Shown here: in pieces, positions 23,392-35,069 of the stretch
Position numbering within the stretch: position 1 is the stretch's first letter
Layout of the letters: each line of letters opens with the position of its first letter
NCBI RefSeq assembly: GCF_036898095.1
Contig: NC_090746.1
Coordinates: 50,249,596 to 50,313,595 of the forward strand
Direction: 5' to 3'
From: Palaemon carinicauda
Lineage: Eukaryota; Arthropoda; Malacostraca; Decapoda; Palaemonidae
DNA: 64,000 nt
Program-made: the position numbers and the translations under genes
Notes under the pieces: model-generated
Seen by the model: only the letters and a program-made list of their open reading frames with translations
What the model was told of the DNA's origin: nothing
The model's database searches: none

Positions 23392-25150
23392 TTAATTAGG
23401 CCTTGGACCCAAGGATCGAAGGTCCAACGATCCTGAAGGAACCTCCCTCCTACTAGAAGCATCTCTATGCTTCGAATGATCAGTAGGATTAAATTTTTTA
23501 CCACCTGCCTGTGGCACCGCGGTCGCTGCAACCGTGGGATGTTGTTGAACAGCCCGAGGTATATTTCCAGACTTTCTTGTCTTCCTTTTACGTTGGGGAC
23601 CCACAACTATGAAAGACATTCTCTTTGAAAGGATATCCCACTTTTGGAGAAGACCTATGTTCTCCGTGGTGGCGATCTTAATCACTTTTCTAACTACCTC
23701 GTCTGGGAAGAGGTCTTTACCCCAGATGTTGAAAGATATTAGCTTCCTTGTTTCATGTTTCACTGTTGCGGCAGCAAACACAAACTCCCTACATGCTCTC
23801 CTAGCCTTCATAAAGGCATAAAGGTCTTTCACTAAGGTAGCCATATGCATTTTGGCTAAGACCATGAGCATGTCAGGGGTACTTTGATGGCTTGAACACA
23901 ACTCTATGTAGTTTTGTAGAGATAGGGAGGGTGGAAGTCTCTTCTTTGTCTCTTGTTCATTATACAAGAGAAACTCGGATAGTTTAGGGAGATCTTCGTT
24001 AAACTGTCGACTGGCGACATCTGCATCTACTCTTCCTACTGAAAAAGTTAAGTGGACTTCCTTCTAGTCCTTCTCCTGTTTGGGAAAGGCTAGTGACAGA
24101 GGCTTGTACTCCTCTAGTGCAGGACATGGCCCACCTGCCTCCACAGATTTAAATGCCTTCCCCGTAAAGGGGAATGAAATTGAAGCAGGAGCAAGAAAGG
24201 AAGGGTACCTGATACCTAGTGTGAATACCTTTGACACCGAGTAACCCGCCTTTTTCAGGCTACTTGACAGGATAGCTTGTGCCTTATCATGGTTGCATGG
24301 TTGAGAATCATGACCTTCGATTCTGTTCCTTTTCTTGACCTTGGTTCATACTTCAGTCGAACGAAACACTTAGGGAAAGCGTCAAAGCTTGGTCAAAACT
24401 GGATTTTGTCCAAAGGAACAGCACCCATCTTCTCTGAGATGTAGAGTTTGCCGTTTAAAATCGGCATCAGCTCCGCTAACCTCCAGGGATTGGTTTAGGA
24501 GCATGTCGGAAGGTCTTGATCTATCGGTCGTTTTTATGACCCTTGGGAAGCAACAAGTGGAGCTTCACGAGGCTCTATCTTGCATTTTACTTCCTGCTTT
24601 TCGTCTTGTTTGCGAAAGTTCTCTATTAGATTATTCACTTGGGCCCATAATTGGTCCATTCCATCTAATAGAGGGGTAGAAGATGAAGATGTCGACGTCA
24701 ATGGCTCCAGAGCCGGCATAGGCGGAAATAATTCCGACACGACATTTTCCCCTTCTTCCCATGAGCGCTTCCTGCCCTCCTTCCCAAAGGCTACCTGGCT
24801 GTTGGGAGATATAACCGGTGCCTGGGGCACCACTATATCCTTACTTGCCTTCGGAAATAGTAGCTTACGCATCCTATCATTAGGTAGGTAAGGTCCCGCA
24901 GAGATTTTCTGGAAACCTCTCACCCAGTTGCGTAATTTGTAACGAGATGTATCCCTATTCTCTATAGACTTGGGATTCTCGAAACCCTCGAACATTAAGG
25001 TCCGACATATATTGCAAACCTGCTGGTTCTAATAATATAGGGATCGGAGATAATATTGCAGGGGGCATGAAACCTACAAGTATTATAACTGTAAAAACTC
25101 TTACTCTTGATCTTGCAGAAGACTGCAGCACAAGTCATCTGGTGTTCCTC
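23392..25150 (-). pseudogene. DIRS copy E1 gag remnant
   Basis: The 5' part (25150-24534) carries the end of the Cys cluster (QVCNICRTLM) and LRNWVRGFQKISAGPYLP. The 3' part (23967-23392) carries LAKMHMATLVKDLYAFMKAR, RACREFVF, ISFNIWGKDLFP and a basic Arg/Lys tail. The middle (24000-24530) is frame-broken. The first codon follows a ttctttacag acceptor-like sequence (25151-25162 on the minus strand) also found in E2 and E3. No ATG precedes the Cys cluster. Confidence 0.78.
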
Positions 25151-25162
25151 CTGTAAAGAAAG

Positions 25163-27879
25163 GAAAACAGAATGAGTATATAATTGATTATCTCACTGAT
25201 AAGCAATATATAAAAGTCATCTTTTAACAAAATAGCTTAGGATAGTAAGCTATAAAGGGATAGTATGCAAATGCTGTTACCTCCCCTCAGTATTAACTAT
25301 AAGGAGATTCCTCTACCAAGGTAACTCCAACTAAATGGGTTCTAACCCCTAGGGGTAGAAAAGTGTATAAGTCACTGTCCCTTTTTCTTCTTAACACTGT
25401 GGGATAAGGATGACTGATTCCTCAATCAAAATATTGAAGAAATACTATTCTTTCAATACAGGAGCGGTACCAGTAGAAGCTCGCCAGGGGTACCCAAGAT
25501 ATGATAGAAATAACTACTGTATAATCATACTATAGTTTTCTATTTGCAGCATATGCTATGTTGCAAATTACCGACTACTGTATAATTATATATAATGTAG
25601 TTCAGCCAGCGTGCTGCCTTTGTTGCAAGCATCTGACGGCACGGTCCAGTTGGCATGACGCCAACTGGACTAAGAAAATTAAAAGACATATATTTGTGTA
25701 TCCCACCCAACCTATTTGCTGTGACCTCCCTTACAATATTAAATCATAGAGTTTCCTGATCAGGGAGACTCAAGATAAGGGTTCTACCCTTTAAGGGTTA
25801 GGAGTGTAACACCCCAGCCCTTGAAATATTTAATATTGTAAGGTAATCTAAAAACTGATTTCTAATTGGAGTATTGAAAAAGTTATATCCTTTCAATATA
25901 GGATTGGGCTCAGCAAATACCCGGGTAGGGATACCCAAGATATGTTAGAAATAACTACTCGTATAATATATACTGTAGTTTTTCTATCTGCAGTATATCC
26001 TATACTGCAAATATACTGACTACCTGTATAAACATATACTGTAGTTCAGCCGACATGTCGCCGGCATAGCTAGTTCTTGCTGGCACATCCAGCATGATAG
26101 CTAAAAGAGAGAGAGATAGCTTGGAGTGAAGGCTACCTATTACTGTGTATGTACACAGTAATTAAGGTTGTAAAGTTTAATTTTACTGCCTTTCTCCAGA
26201 AATAAGGTTCAAATGGAAGGGGAGAATGTAACATTCAGGCTTCCATCCAACCACAGTACTATTGCCGGCAAGGTCCCGCCGACACACTGCCGGCAGGCTA
26301 GCCTCCGGCAGTACTAGTACAGTCGGCGTGCTGCTGGCTGAGTCAGCACCTATCTGTGCTGGCGTGGCCGGCGGCACTCCGACAATAGAACTTGTGGCTA
26401 GCAGTCCAAAGGAGAACTGAAGAACCTTAGAGACAGAAGGGACTTCCCATTCACAGCCATCATGGCTGCCGGCAGCCGCCAGCCACCGGGAGCCTGCCAA
26501 CAACTGGCATTTCTACCAGCAGTATGCATCGCCACTGGCAGCCATCATAGCCGCCGACATTTGTAAGACACATGGTTGCCGGCATCCAACATGGCCGCCG
26601 GCAGTTGTCATGGCTGCATGCAGCTGCCATAGCCTTAGACAGCCGGACAACGGCAGTAGAGAGGGAGTCTGGCCGGCCCCGGCAACCCACCGGCAACGGT
26701 AAGGTTGCAGGACACCGGTATCATAAAGGAACAGAGGGGGAGGAAAAGGGTCCTATATGAGGTGTGGTAGGAGCCGGCAATGTTGCCGGACCTGAACACC
26801 TTGAAGAAACTTTGTTTCAGTATCTGCGCTATCTTAGGCAGCAGGAGAATCTTCTAATCTCCAGCTTAGGGTGTGCCAACGCAGTTAAGGGAACGGCAGC
26901 AGTGCCGCCTCCACTCAACAAGGGGGAAACAGAGTTCCTTTGCCGCACCATCCTAAGCCTTAGAAGATACTACACTTCAGCCTAGAGTCTGTGAGCATAG
27001 GACTAGTCTACTAGGCCACAGGGAGAAGATGGCGGCATCATACAACCACTTCAGGTGTCGCCTAGGGAGGGCTAGCCTTCTATGCTGGCAGCCTAGCCGG
27101 CAGGGGAATGACTTCACCCTGCCGGCTGATTGCCGACTGCCGACACAAGACTTAAATACTCTGAGTTTCTGATCGAATCCCAAAACTTGCCATCTGCAGT
27201 TAAGGGACAAGACAGAAAACCCTAGGCTAGTCATGCCTGAATTAAAATTCAAGGCCGACCCATTAGGGTTGTAGCCTAAGGCTACACTCAGAGGGAAGAG
27301 AGATTACCCTTAAATCTCTAATAGAGACGAGTATCAGTTATATGATAGTTCTAGGAGATATCAATCTCCAATGAATGATAACCAATACACGAGGGTAACC
27401 GGGGAAATGTCGAAAGTATATGTTGCCTAGGTTAGGTTACCTAGGCAAGGTGAGATATCGGTTACCTAAATCACCGAAACTCTGACATATACGATAGACA
27501 CAGAAAAAGGAAAATTAGGCATATAAATATCTTGAAAAGTATAAAATGCCTTAATAGCTTTCATAATTAAATAATTAATGCTATTAAAACCGGGAATGTC
27601 GTTCTACTAACTAAATAACACATGCCCAATGAACGACAGCGCCCATGGCGCCTCCGGTATCAGGCTTAGCTCCTAATCACAATAAATTACTCTAATCTCA
27701 CTGTGAGACAGGAACTAAAATACACATATTGTAAAGATTCAATACTCAACTTTCCAGAGGCGAAAGGAGCTGGAGATTGCATAATAATAATCCTTGAAAA
27801 TCGATCGAAAATGTCAGATCAACAGGGAACCCCACTGTGCGAATTCGCTACAAAATTAGGAATGTCAGCCATCTTGGAT
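25163..27879 (-). other. DIRS copy E1 long 5' leader, rich in GCCGGC
   Basis: About 2.7 kb between the left repeat and gag holds no gene. It is colinear in blocks with the E3 leader (56725-58694), for example ctctggaaagttgagtatt and ttagttagtag, and with part of the E2 leader. The stretch 26040-27170 is studded with GCCGGC/TGCCGGC palindromes. Confidence 0.7.
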
Positions 27880-28193
27880 ATGGCACTGTTGTGATACTCA
27901 ATAGTAGTATGAGAACTAGGGTAACCTTGATACGGCTCCCCTTCTATTCTGCCACTTTCCCCCTTGAAGCGTAAACGCTATTAGGGGTGCAGATTACTAT
28001 GTGGCGTGTCAATAATACGTCCTCTGATATTATGCGATATCCTTGAGAAAATTTAAGGATATTCGCGCCAGGATTTAGAATTCTGGAGACCTAAAGGTAA
28101 AATTCTCTGGGAATATCACTGTAGTACATATATCCCTTGGGAAGCTATTTATAGGAACTTCCATCAGGACGACATGGCTTGAGCCCAAAAATA
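27880..28193 (-). repeat. DIRS copy E1 left inverted terminal repeat
   Basis: Read on the minus strand it begins tttttgggctcaagccatg and passes ggatatcgcataatatcag, cgcttcaagggggaaagtgg, and so on. It matches the left ends of E2 (50258) and E3 (49066). The outer end meets an AT tract at about 28190. Confidence 0.8.
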
Positions 28194-28239
28194 TATATAT
28201 ATATTATATATATGTATATATGTATATAAATATGTATGT

Positions 28240-28357
28240 TTGTGTGCATTTTATAGTTGTCCCGGTGTCGAGTTGTCCTGGCGTTGAGTCAGCGTTGTTT
28301 AGTTGGCGGTGTTGAGTCGGCAGTGTTTAGGTGGCGGTGTTGAGTTGTTCCTTTCCC
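28240..28357 (-). repeat. MULE right TIR, outer part, with tandem end motifs
   Basis: The end begins ttttatagttgtcccggtg and contains about eight degenerate copies of a 12-14 bp GTGTTGAGTYG(T/G)C unit before ttcctttccc. It is the inverted counterpart of 18999-19050. The target duplication actttgaag follows at 28358-28366. Confidence 0.85.
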
Positions 28358-28880
28358 ACTTTGAAGACGGTGTTCCTACTCGCCTTGGCTTTGACCAAAA
28401 AAGTTATGACATTGCCTATTCAAGGGGATTGGGGGAGGTAATTCTTGACTTCGTCCATTACTGTATTGCTAAGACTCAAAATCCAGTAGTAGCGACGACC
28501 CAGAACTCATGACGTCAGAGGCATTGCAACGTTCCTAGCTTTCAAAAGAAACTACTCTGTGGCTTAGATATTGTAAGTGAGCATGTGGAAGTGTCAGATG
28601 AACTTTACCACCCATTACCTGCAAGAGGTGACCCACAAGAACATAGAGACACTTTCCATTGGTCCTATGGTGGCTGCACAACAAGTATTTAATCACCTCA
28701 GGCTCCTTGGATGGACAAGTACTAAAGGGTTGAGGCCAAAGATTACCCAGGATTAGTCTGGTATGAATGTGTAAGAATGACTGGCTTTTTCTTTCTTTCA
28801 TCTTCCCCTCTTTTGGGGAATCAGTATTCAGGGTCCTCTGCAAACCGGGCCTCACCTATCTGCAGATAAAACCATTATCC
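28358..28880 (+). pseudogene. DIRS copy C tyrosine recombinase, C-terminal part
   Basis: Homology to the copy B catalytic domain resumes at the target duplication (LKTVFLL-like, then a frame-broken active-site Arg region). A jump near 28498 skips about 240 bp of copy B and continues at the AHDVRG-equivalent region (actcatgacgtcagagg). The end equivalent to copy B 47574-47700 is recognisable but frame-shifted. Non-functional. Confidence 0.78.
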
Positions 28881-29179
28881 TCTTGTAACATGGTATTGAA
28901 ATAATACTTGTTGCGTCCCCATACCCCTAACGATGGGGATTGGGTAATGTCTATGGTACCCTCGGAAGATTCTTATGACTCGAAAAACTCTTATCAGGAT
29001 AGTCACATTTCTAGTATCACAAGCACACAGCTTGCTTAGGTCGCATGCCGTGCGTAGCATAGTTCTAACGAGGTGTAGGGCTTCTACTAGGTACGTGTGG
29101 AGCACGTACGGGAAAACCACTGGTCAATGCCAAGAAGCCAGTTGGCATGGATTTCCACCCTCTTAAGAGGTAAGTCATC

Positions 29180-29265
29180 CCCTATAAATAGTGTTGGTTT
29201 GTATTAGTGACGGAGCAAAGGACAAGTTTTGAAGTAATTTGTAGTTTTCCTAGCGATACATATCG
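29180..29265 (+). repeat. DIRS copy C internal complementary region
   Basis: The segment tttgtattagtgacgga is the reverse complement of the left end (13584-13603). The adjoining aatttgtagttttcctagc is the reverse complement of the right end (29415-29440). The two arms are adjacent, as in the copy B region. Confidence 0.78.
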
Positions 29266-29284
29266 GCCCGCCAGCCCAGATGTG

Positions 29285-29450
29285 CGAGTGAGCAGGGTAG
29301 CAAACCACCACCACCCCTTACCACTAACTAGCAGGTGAATAGTTAACTCTCGTTAAAAGTCTTATGGCTCACCTTTCAGCTTTGCCAGAAGTAATATCCC
29401 CTACAGGTTTGTATTGTTAGGAAAAATACAAATTTTTTGCAAATGTAATT
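29285..29450 (+). repeat. DIRS copy C right inverted terminal repeat
   Basis: The blocks cactaactagcaggtgaa, cgttaaaagtcttatggctc, cagctttgccagaagtaat and tttgtattgttaggaaaaa are the inverted counterparts of 13580-13765. Confidence 0.78.
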
Positions 29451-30040
29451 TTTTAAAGACTGATAGGGTTATTTTATCAGAATCTTCATCTCTTTTGGTT
29501 TGTCGGGTTAAATTCTTGAGGAACTGCTATTTATTGAACAAAAAACTCTAGATATATGATAGATTGTGAACTTAATACATATGCACTTCAAAAATAATAT
29601 AATTATTTTTTAAAAGATTACTATACCACTGAGAATTAAATTCTTTAATTCAGCTGTGTGAATTACCTAATTAATTCAAAAGTTTGGTCAAAATACCAAA
29701 GGTGATAATAACGATTATTTAAGTCAGCTCTCAATCATGTGTGCATTACAAATAAGTTTCTGTCTCTCATCGAGATCAAACCCAGGGCTTATGATATAAA
29801 TGCCAAGATGCTGCTACCCTGACAAACCCCCAAAAGAAGTTGGGCTTGTCGGGTACTGTGTAACAACTAGGTCCAGCTTCTTTATGACATCTGTTGGTTC
29901 CATTGGGAGAATCCTTGCCTTTAAAATCTAAATCGTAGATTTGATTCAGCTGTTTGGTAGAAATTTGATGGTAATTAAGTGATGTTGATAATAGTCTTGA
30001 TAATCCTTATTTTAATAGGCATTTTTATCCTAAACTTATG
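29451..30040 (+). other. TAF2 intron island with a tRNA-like SINE fragment
   Basis: No gene. On the minus strand, 29826-29770 reads like a decayed tRNA-derived element: a gtagcagcatcttgg A-box-like stretch, then gggtttgatctc, close to the B-box consensus GGTTCGANTCC, 25-30 bp later. No stem set or discriminator can be made out, so this is not called a tRNA gene. Confidence 0.4.
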
Positions 30041-30227
30041 TTTGTTCCGTAACTGAAATACAAACTACGCTATTTAATATGGGTAATTACTTTCGGCGTA
30101 GCTGAAATGACGAGCCATTAGAATTTTAACGAGGGTTTACTACCCCACCGCTAGTTAGCGGGGGGTAGGGAGGGTAGCTTGCTACCCCCCCCCCTCACAC
30201 ACACCTGTGCTGAGTTCACTTTGCTCT
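30041..30227 (+). repeat. DIRS copy B left inverted terminal repeat
   Basis: It starts tttgttccgtaactgaa and runs through gacgagccattagaatttta and ccgctagttagcgggg to gctgagttcactttgct. From about 30058 inward it is the inverse of 48339-48505. The outer 17 bp are specific to the left end and recur inverted only in the internal complementary region. Confidence 0.88.
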
Positions 30228-30336
30228 CGGCTCGGGTGCTAGACGGACATGTCCGCTGTCACCCTCGCCTACTCTGACAGCCATTATTAATCTTTTTTTT
30301 CTTTTTGACAGAGTGTTTGTGAAGTTGGCCTCTGCG

Positions 30337-33300
30337 ATGCGAAAGTGTCCCGGCTTACCTGACCGTCCTTGTGGTACCTATATGTCAGCGGTCGAAATGG
30401 ACCCCCACACCTTGTGTCCTTACTGTAGGGGCCAACGGTATGATAGAGATAATGTATGTGGTGAGTGCAGGGAGTGGTCTACCTCCCAGTGGGAGAGGTT
30501 TTCCCAGCACCGGAAGAAGTCCAGGCGGGATATTTCTCCTTCAAAGGTTTCTTTGAAGAGAGAAAATCCCAAGGACTCTTCTTCCGTGGCCCAAACCTCC
30601 TCCGAAGCTCCCACTCGATCGGTTTCTTCCGAGAGGCCGTCGAGTGGTAGCGTAGGCCGCATTTCTGTTGACCAATCTCGGTGTTTGGGAGAGGGATTTG
30701 CCTCCCATAGCGAGGCAGCCCCTCCTCCTCCCCCAGGGGAGGATTTAAATGTTGTTTCTAATGTCTCTAATAATGATTTGTTACAGCTTTGGGCTTCCTT
30801 GAGGCTTGAGGACTCGCCCTCCAAGGAAGCCTTGTTTGACATAATCAGATTAGAAGCAGCTGTCAAACAGTCGCCGACTTTAGCAGAGTTTGATCCTCTG
30901 TCTATCGTCGAGGTTGTTGTGGCAGAGGCTTCTGATGAGTTGTATCAAACCTCTGCTCCTGAAGTTGCTGATGTAGCTGAAGGGTTAGTTCCTCCCTCCG
31001 AACATCCTTCGAGGGAGGAAATAAGTCCAACGGTCTCTCCTGCAGGTGATTCGCCCCCTCGGGGGAGTTCAGTAACAGAGACTCCTCTTCGGAGGACTGC
31101 TGATGGTCAGCCTGCTGACCCCACGGCCCCCAGAGGGCGTATAAGGCGTAAAGCTCCCCTTCCCCTTTGCCGTAGAGGCCTTCCTTCACCTCACAAGGGT
31201 GTTAGGAGGCGCCTCTTCGGTTCATCCTCGTCGCAGTCCGCCGCAGAGGAACCTCGCCGTCATTCTCCGACCGTTCCAGTTGCATCCCTGGACCTCTCCG
31301 CAGATCGTTCGCGATCTCCTTCACCTGCCAGAACTGCTGACCTGCCGTTCCCGTTCCTGGCCGCTAATGCGCTGTGGGCGCCCACGAATCCTGTTTTTAA
31401 ACGGGCAACGGTCCCTTCGGGGCAAAAGGGACTTTCACACATTGTGTCTAAGTCCCTTAAGCGCCAGGTATCCCCTGCACGCCAATGTTCTCCTGCGCGC
31501 AAGCGCTCTCCAGCCGCTGTTCCTGAGACAACGCGCCAGCGATCACCAGCTGCTGTTCCAGAGACAACGCGCCAGCGCTCACCTGCGCGCCAACAATCCC
31601 CTGTGCGCTAAACTGCTCGCCAGCGCGCCACTGCTCGCCAGCGCGCCACTGCGCGCCCTCATCCTGATGCGCGCCTACGATCTCCTGCGCGCCCACGATC
31701 TCCTGCGCGCCAGCGCTCTCCTGCGCGCCAGTGCTCTCCTATGCGCCAGCGCTCGCCTACGCGCCAACGATCTCCTGCGCGCCCACGATCTTCGGATCTG
31801 GGCGCAAAAGGGAAGATATCTTCTTCCCCTGCTCGCCAGCGCTCTCCAACGCGCCATCAAACGCCGACGAGCCATCAGACCCCGTCTGCTCGCCATCCTT
31901 CACATACGCACCATCGCGCGCAGTCAACAACGCGCGCCCTGCGCGTTCTCCTGTTCCTGATGGGCGCCCTCTTTATCCCCTGCGCGCACGCGCCCAACGT
32001 TATCGCCCTCACAGGTTCTTCGGGATCCTGCACGTCCGCACGCGCTCGAGCAATCGCCTCCACGCGTGCGAACGTTTATCCAGCCTGCTGTGTGACCTCT
32101 GCATTCTCCAGAACGCGGTCCTGCGCGCCATCGATCGCCTGCGTGCCCACGCGCTCCTTCGCCTGCGTGCCATCGCTCGCCCACGCCCGCTCTCGCCGGC
32201 CCGCCATCACTCGCCCTCGCCTGCGCGCCATCGCTCGCCCGCGCGCCCACCCGCCCACGGGCACCCTCGCCATCGCCCCCGCTTGCAATCCAGGCAAATT
32301 TCCATTGCGCCAGCGCCAGCGCGATTCCCAGCACTATCCCACGCTCGAGGCTGCAGGACAACGCGCAGCCAGGTCATCGTCATCGCGTTGCCGCCGCCCC
32401 CCCCCCCCCCTGCAAGCGCAGAACAGCGCGCTCACCGGAGGGAGGAAGAACTCCAGATAGGTCCAAGAACTTTCCTTCTTCTTCTTCCTTTCAGGCAGAC
32501 CCTGTTTTGGTTTCTACTAAGGATCGAACGATCCCCTTCCCTCGCCGTCAGTCAGCAGCCCTGATTTGGGTCCCTTGTCAGAGCGATCATGCAGGCCTTA
32601 AAGCCTGCTTTCTCTGAGCTGGGCCACAAATCAGTGGCAGTTTCGTCTCCTCTGAAGAGGAAGAGAGGAGTAGATGACGTGGTGACTTCTCCAAGGGCTA
32701 AGCTGGCTCCTCGGAAATCTTTGAAGAAGGCTGCTTCCCCCCCCAGACTTTCTCTCCCTCCCCTTCGGACGAGGATTTCCCGTCCTCAGGGGATTCATGT
32801 GAGGTGAGGCGTTCTCCCATCGCACCAGTGGGAGAAACCCCACCTCGCGCAGAGAAGTCTTCTCGGGTAGGGGTGGAGAAGAGCCTCCCACCATCTCTGT
32901 TGGAGTCCTGTATCCCTCCTAGGAGGGAGTCGAAGGACTGTAAGTCTGTTCCAAAGTCGTCCTCGAGGATTAGACCAGAGCCAGCCAAACCCGCGGAGAA
33001 CGTCCACGAGTCCCCCCAAGAAGAGCCTTTGGGGACAGGAGACTTTGCTGCCAGCCCTTCAGGAGGAGAGCTACAGGAGTCAGAGCATGCATTGTGGCAG
33101 GTTCTGACCCTGATGAGGAATCTCAATGGGTTCGCGGCTCCTGAGATTTTCCCTCGAGAGGGCAAGGACACGGTCTTGGACCGAGTCTTTGGTACTCAAA
33201 AACCCTCTAAGGCCAGCGCGGCCTTGCCTTGGTCCCAAGGGGTTAAGAGTGCCAGAGATAAGGTCGAGGGCCAGCTCTACGAGCTTGCTTCCTCCAGCCG

Positions 33301-34006
33301 TTCCAGCGCCGGCAACAAACTCCTCCCGCCTCCTCATGTCCATCAGAGGAGGTACTTCGAGATCATGGAGGAGTCCTGTTTAGCTCTTCGCCTACACCAC
33401 TCTAGAGAGACACTCCAACCGGCAAGTGTCTTTCTCGGCTACGGAGATCCTAAGCCAGGAGGTGGCGAAGTGTGCCATGCAGGCAACTTCGTGGTTGGAC
33501 ATCTGGCTAGGGTCTCTCGGCATCCTGTTACGATCCGAGGACCTGTCCAAGGAGAGTACCAGGAAGGCCTTGGAGACCTTCCTACTTTCAGGCACTCGTA
33601 CCATCGAGTTTCTAGCCCACCAAGTCTCGAACTTGTGGGCTAATTCCATCTTGAAGCGTCGAGTTGCGGTGTCTGAGAGATTCCACACGAAGGTCCCCAG
33701 CACCGAGGTCAGCAGGCTCAGACATTCTTCCATCTTGGGGAGGAATTGTTTGAGCCTAAGGACGTGGAACAGGCGGCTGAGAGGTGGAGGAAGTCCAACC
33801 AGGACTCTCTCCTACATAGGGCTTTAACATTGAAGCCCTATAAACCTCCAGCACCTCAACAACCACGCCCGACCAAGACAACGAAACCGGCAGTGGCAGC
33901 AAAGACAACGGTGTCAAAGCCCTATCCTGTCAAGGACAAGAAAGGCAAAAAGTCCTCCAGGGGAGGGAAAAATCCTAGTGGGAGTGGCCAAGGCCGCAAA
34001 CGCTAG
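30337..34006 (+). pseudogene. DIRS copy B gag (ORF1), few lesions
   Basis: The first ATG is taken as start; it lies 25 bp after a tttctttttgacag acceptor-like tract (AG 30310-30311). The N-terminus has a Cys cluster (CPGLPDRPCG, then HTLCPYCRG, then CGECREWSTSQWERF) that probably binds zinc. An acidic/Ser-rich middle follows. A long SPAR/QRSP repeat (31440-32340) carries an in-frame TAA at 31609 and a TAG at 32458. A folded-looking domain lies at 33060-33700 (ATSWLDIWLGSLG, FLSATEILSQE-like). The basic RGGKNPSGSGQGRKR tail ends at 34006. Frame changes occur near 33400 and 33735. It overlaps the RT frame by 29 bp, as expected for DIRS ORFs. Confidence 0.82.
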
Positions 34007-35045
34007 GATTGGCAGTCCCCCTGCATGTCCACTAGTGGGGGGATGCCTACAAAGTTGCGCAAACAGGTGGCAGCAACTCGGGGCCGATTCCTGGACGATT
34101 TCCGTAATCAGTCAGGGATATCGCGTCCCGTTCATAACATCTCTACCTCCCCTGACAGTGAATCCAGTGTCGTTGAGCTCCCTTGCCATGGGATCGGCAA
34201 GGGGGCAAGACCTTCGGGCAGAAGTCGAGACCATGTTGAAGAAGGGCGTTCTCCAAGAGGTCGTTGACGGCTCCCCAGGCTTCTTCAGTCGACTCTTTCT
34301 TGTAAGGAAGGCGTCTGGAGGCTGGAGACCAGTCATCGACCTCTCAGCTCTGAACAGGTTTGTCAAGCAGACCCCGTTCAGCATGGAGACGGCAGACACG
34401 GTCAGACTTGCAGTGAGACCGCAAGACTTCATGTGTACACTGGACCTTAAGGACGCGTACTTCCAGATCCCAGTCCATCCGTCTTCAAGGAAGTACTTAA
34501 GATTCAGTCTAGACAACAAGATCTACCAGTTCAAGGTGCTGTGTTTCGGTCTCTCCACAGCAACTCAGGTTTTCACCAGAGTGTTCACCCCAATATCGTC
34601 GTGGGCACACAGGATCAGCATCCGTCTCCTCCATTATCTGGACGACTGGCTGATCCTAGCAGACTCGGAGTCAGCCCTTCTTCGACACCGAGACAAACTT
34701 CTGGGACTTTGCCAAGATCTGGGGATCACGGTAAATCTCGAGAAGTCTTCTTTGCTTCCTACTCAAAGACTGGTATATCTAGGCATGATCTTATACACCA
34801 ATCTCCACAAAGCCTTCCCATCAGACGACAGGATAGCAAGGCTGAGGAGGGTCGCGAATCCTTTCCTCAGACGAGACGAACTCCCAGCCCAATCGAGGTT
34901 ACGTCTCCTCGGTCACCTCTCATCCTTGGCCCGTCTAATTCCCAACGGTCGCCTCAGAATGAGATCTCTGCAATGGCGACTCAAATCCCGGTGGAATCAA
35001 GGACACGATTCCCCGGACGTCATGGTCCCTATGGGTCCTGCGTAA
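33978..35045 (+). CDS. DIRS copy B reverse transcriptase (intact frame)
   Basis: This 355-residue frame is open throughout. It copies element RNA into DNA. Visible motifs in order: PGFFSRLFLVRKASGGWRP (about residues 93-111), VIDLSALNRF, MCTLDLKDAYFQIPVHP with a catalytic Asp, FKVLCFGLSTATQVFT, and the YLDDWLI catalytic box (34635-34655) with the DIRS-type Trp. KLHKAFPSDDR-type thumb sequence follows. The final TAA at 35043-35045 probably reflects mutation, because homologous sequence continues into RNase H. The start overlaps gag; the ATG at 33978 is the first in frame. It is the only undamaged DIRS polymerase in the window. Confidence 0.88.
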   Translation: MGVAKAANARIGSPPACPLVGGCLQSCANRWQQLGADSWTISVISQGYRVPFITSLPPLTVNPVSLSSLAMGSARGQDLRAEVETMLKKGVLQEVVDGSPGFFSRLFLVRKASGGWRPVIDLSALNRFVKQTPFSMETADTVRLAVRPQDFMCTLDLKDAYFQIPVHPSSRKYLRFSLDNKIYQFKVLCFGLSTATQVFTRVFTPISSWAHRISIRLLHYLDDWLILADSESALLRHRDKLLGLCQDLGITVNLEKSSLLPTQRLVYLGMILYTNLHKAFPSDDRIARLRRVANPFLRRDELPAQSRLRLLGHLSSLARLIPNGRLRMRSLQWRLKSRWNQGHDSPDVMVPMGPA

Positions 35046-35069
35046 CGGACGGACCTTCAGTGGTGGGTG

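Larger units (their letters stand above)
21457..28193 (-). mobile_element. DIRS-type retrotransposon copy E1 (second family), 3'-truncated, minus strand
   Basis: From high to low coordinates: left inverted terminal repeat (27880-28193), GCCGGC-rich leader, gag, reverse transcriptase/RNase H and the first part of the tyrosine recombinase. Order and motifs match copies E2 and E3 on the plus strand. The recombinase catalytic end, internal complementary region and right repeat are missing, replaced by microsatellite. The element lies inside the right TIR of the MULE, so it is younger than the MULE. All frames are broken. Confidence 0.85.

Noticed and set aside
29770..29826. Functional tRNA gene
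   Set aside because: No acceptor stem pairing, anticodon arm or terminator could be recognised.
31199..32564. Overlapping long frames on both strands in the Arg/Ser/Pro-rich tract
   Set aside because: CpG-rich repeats lack stop codons in most frames. Only the frame continuous with the Cys-rich gag N-terminus is supported.
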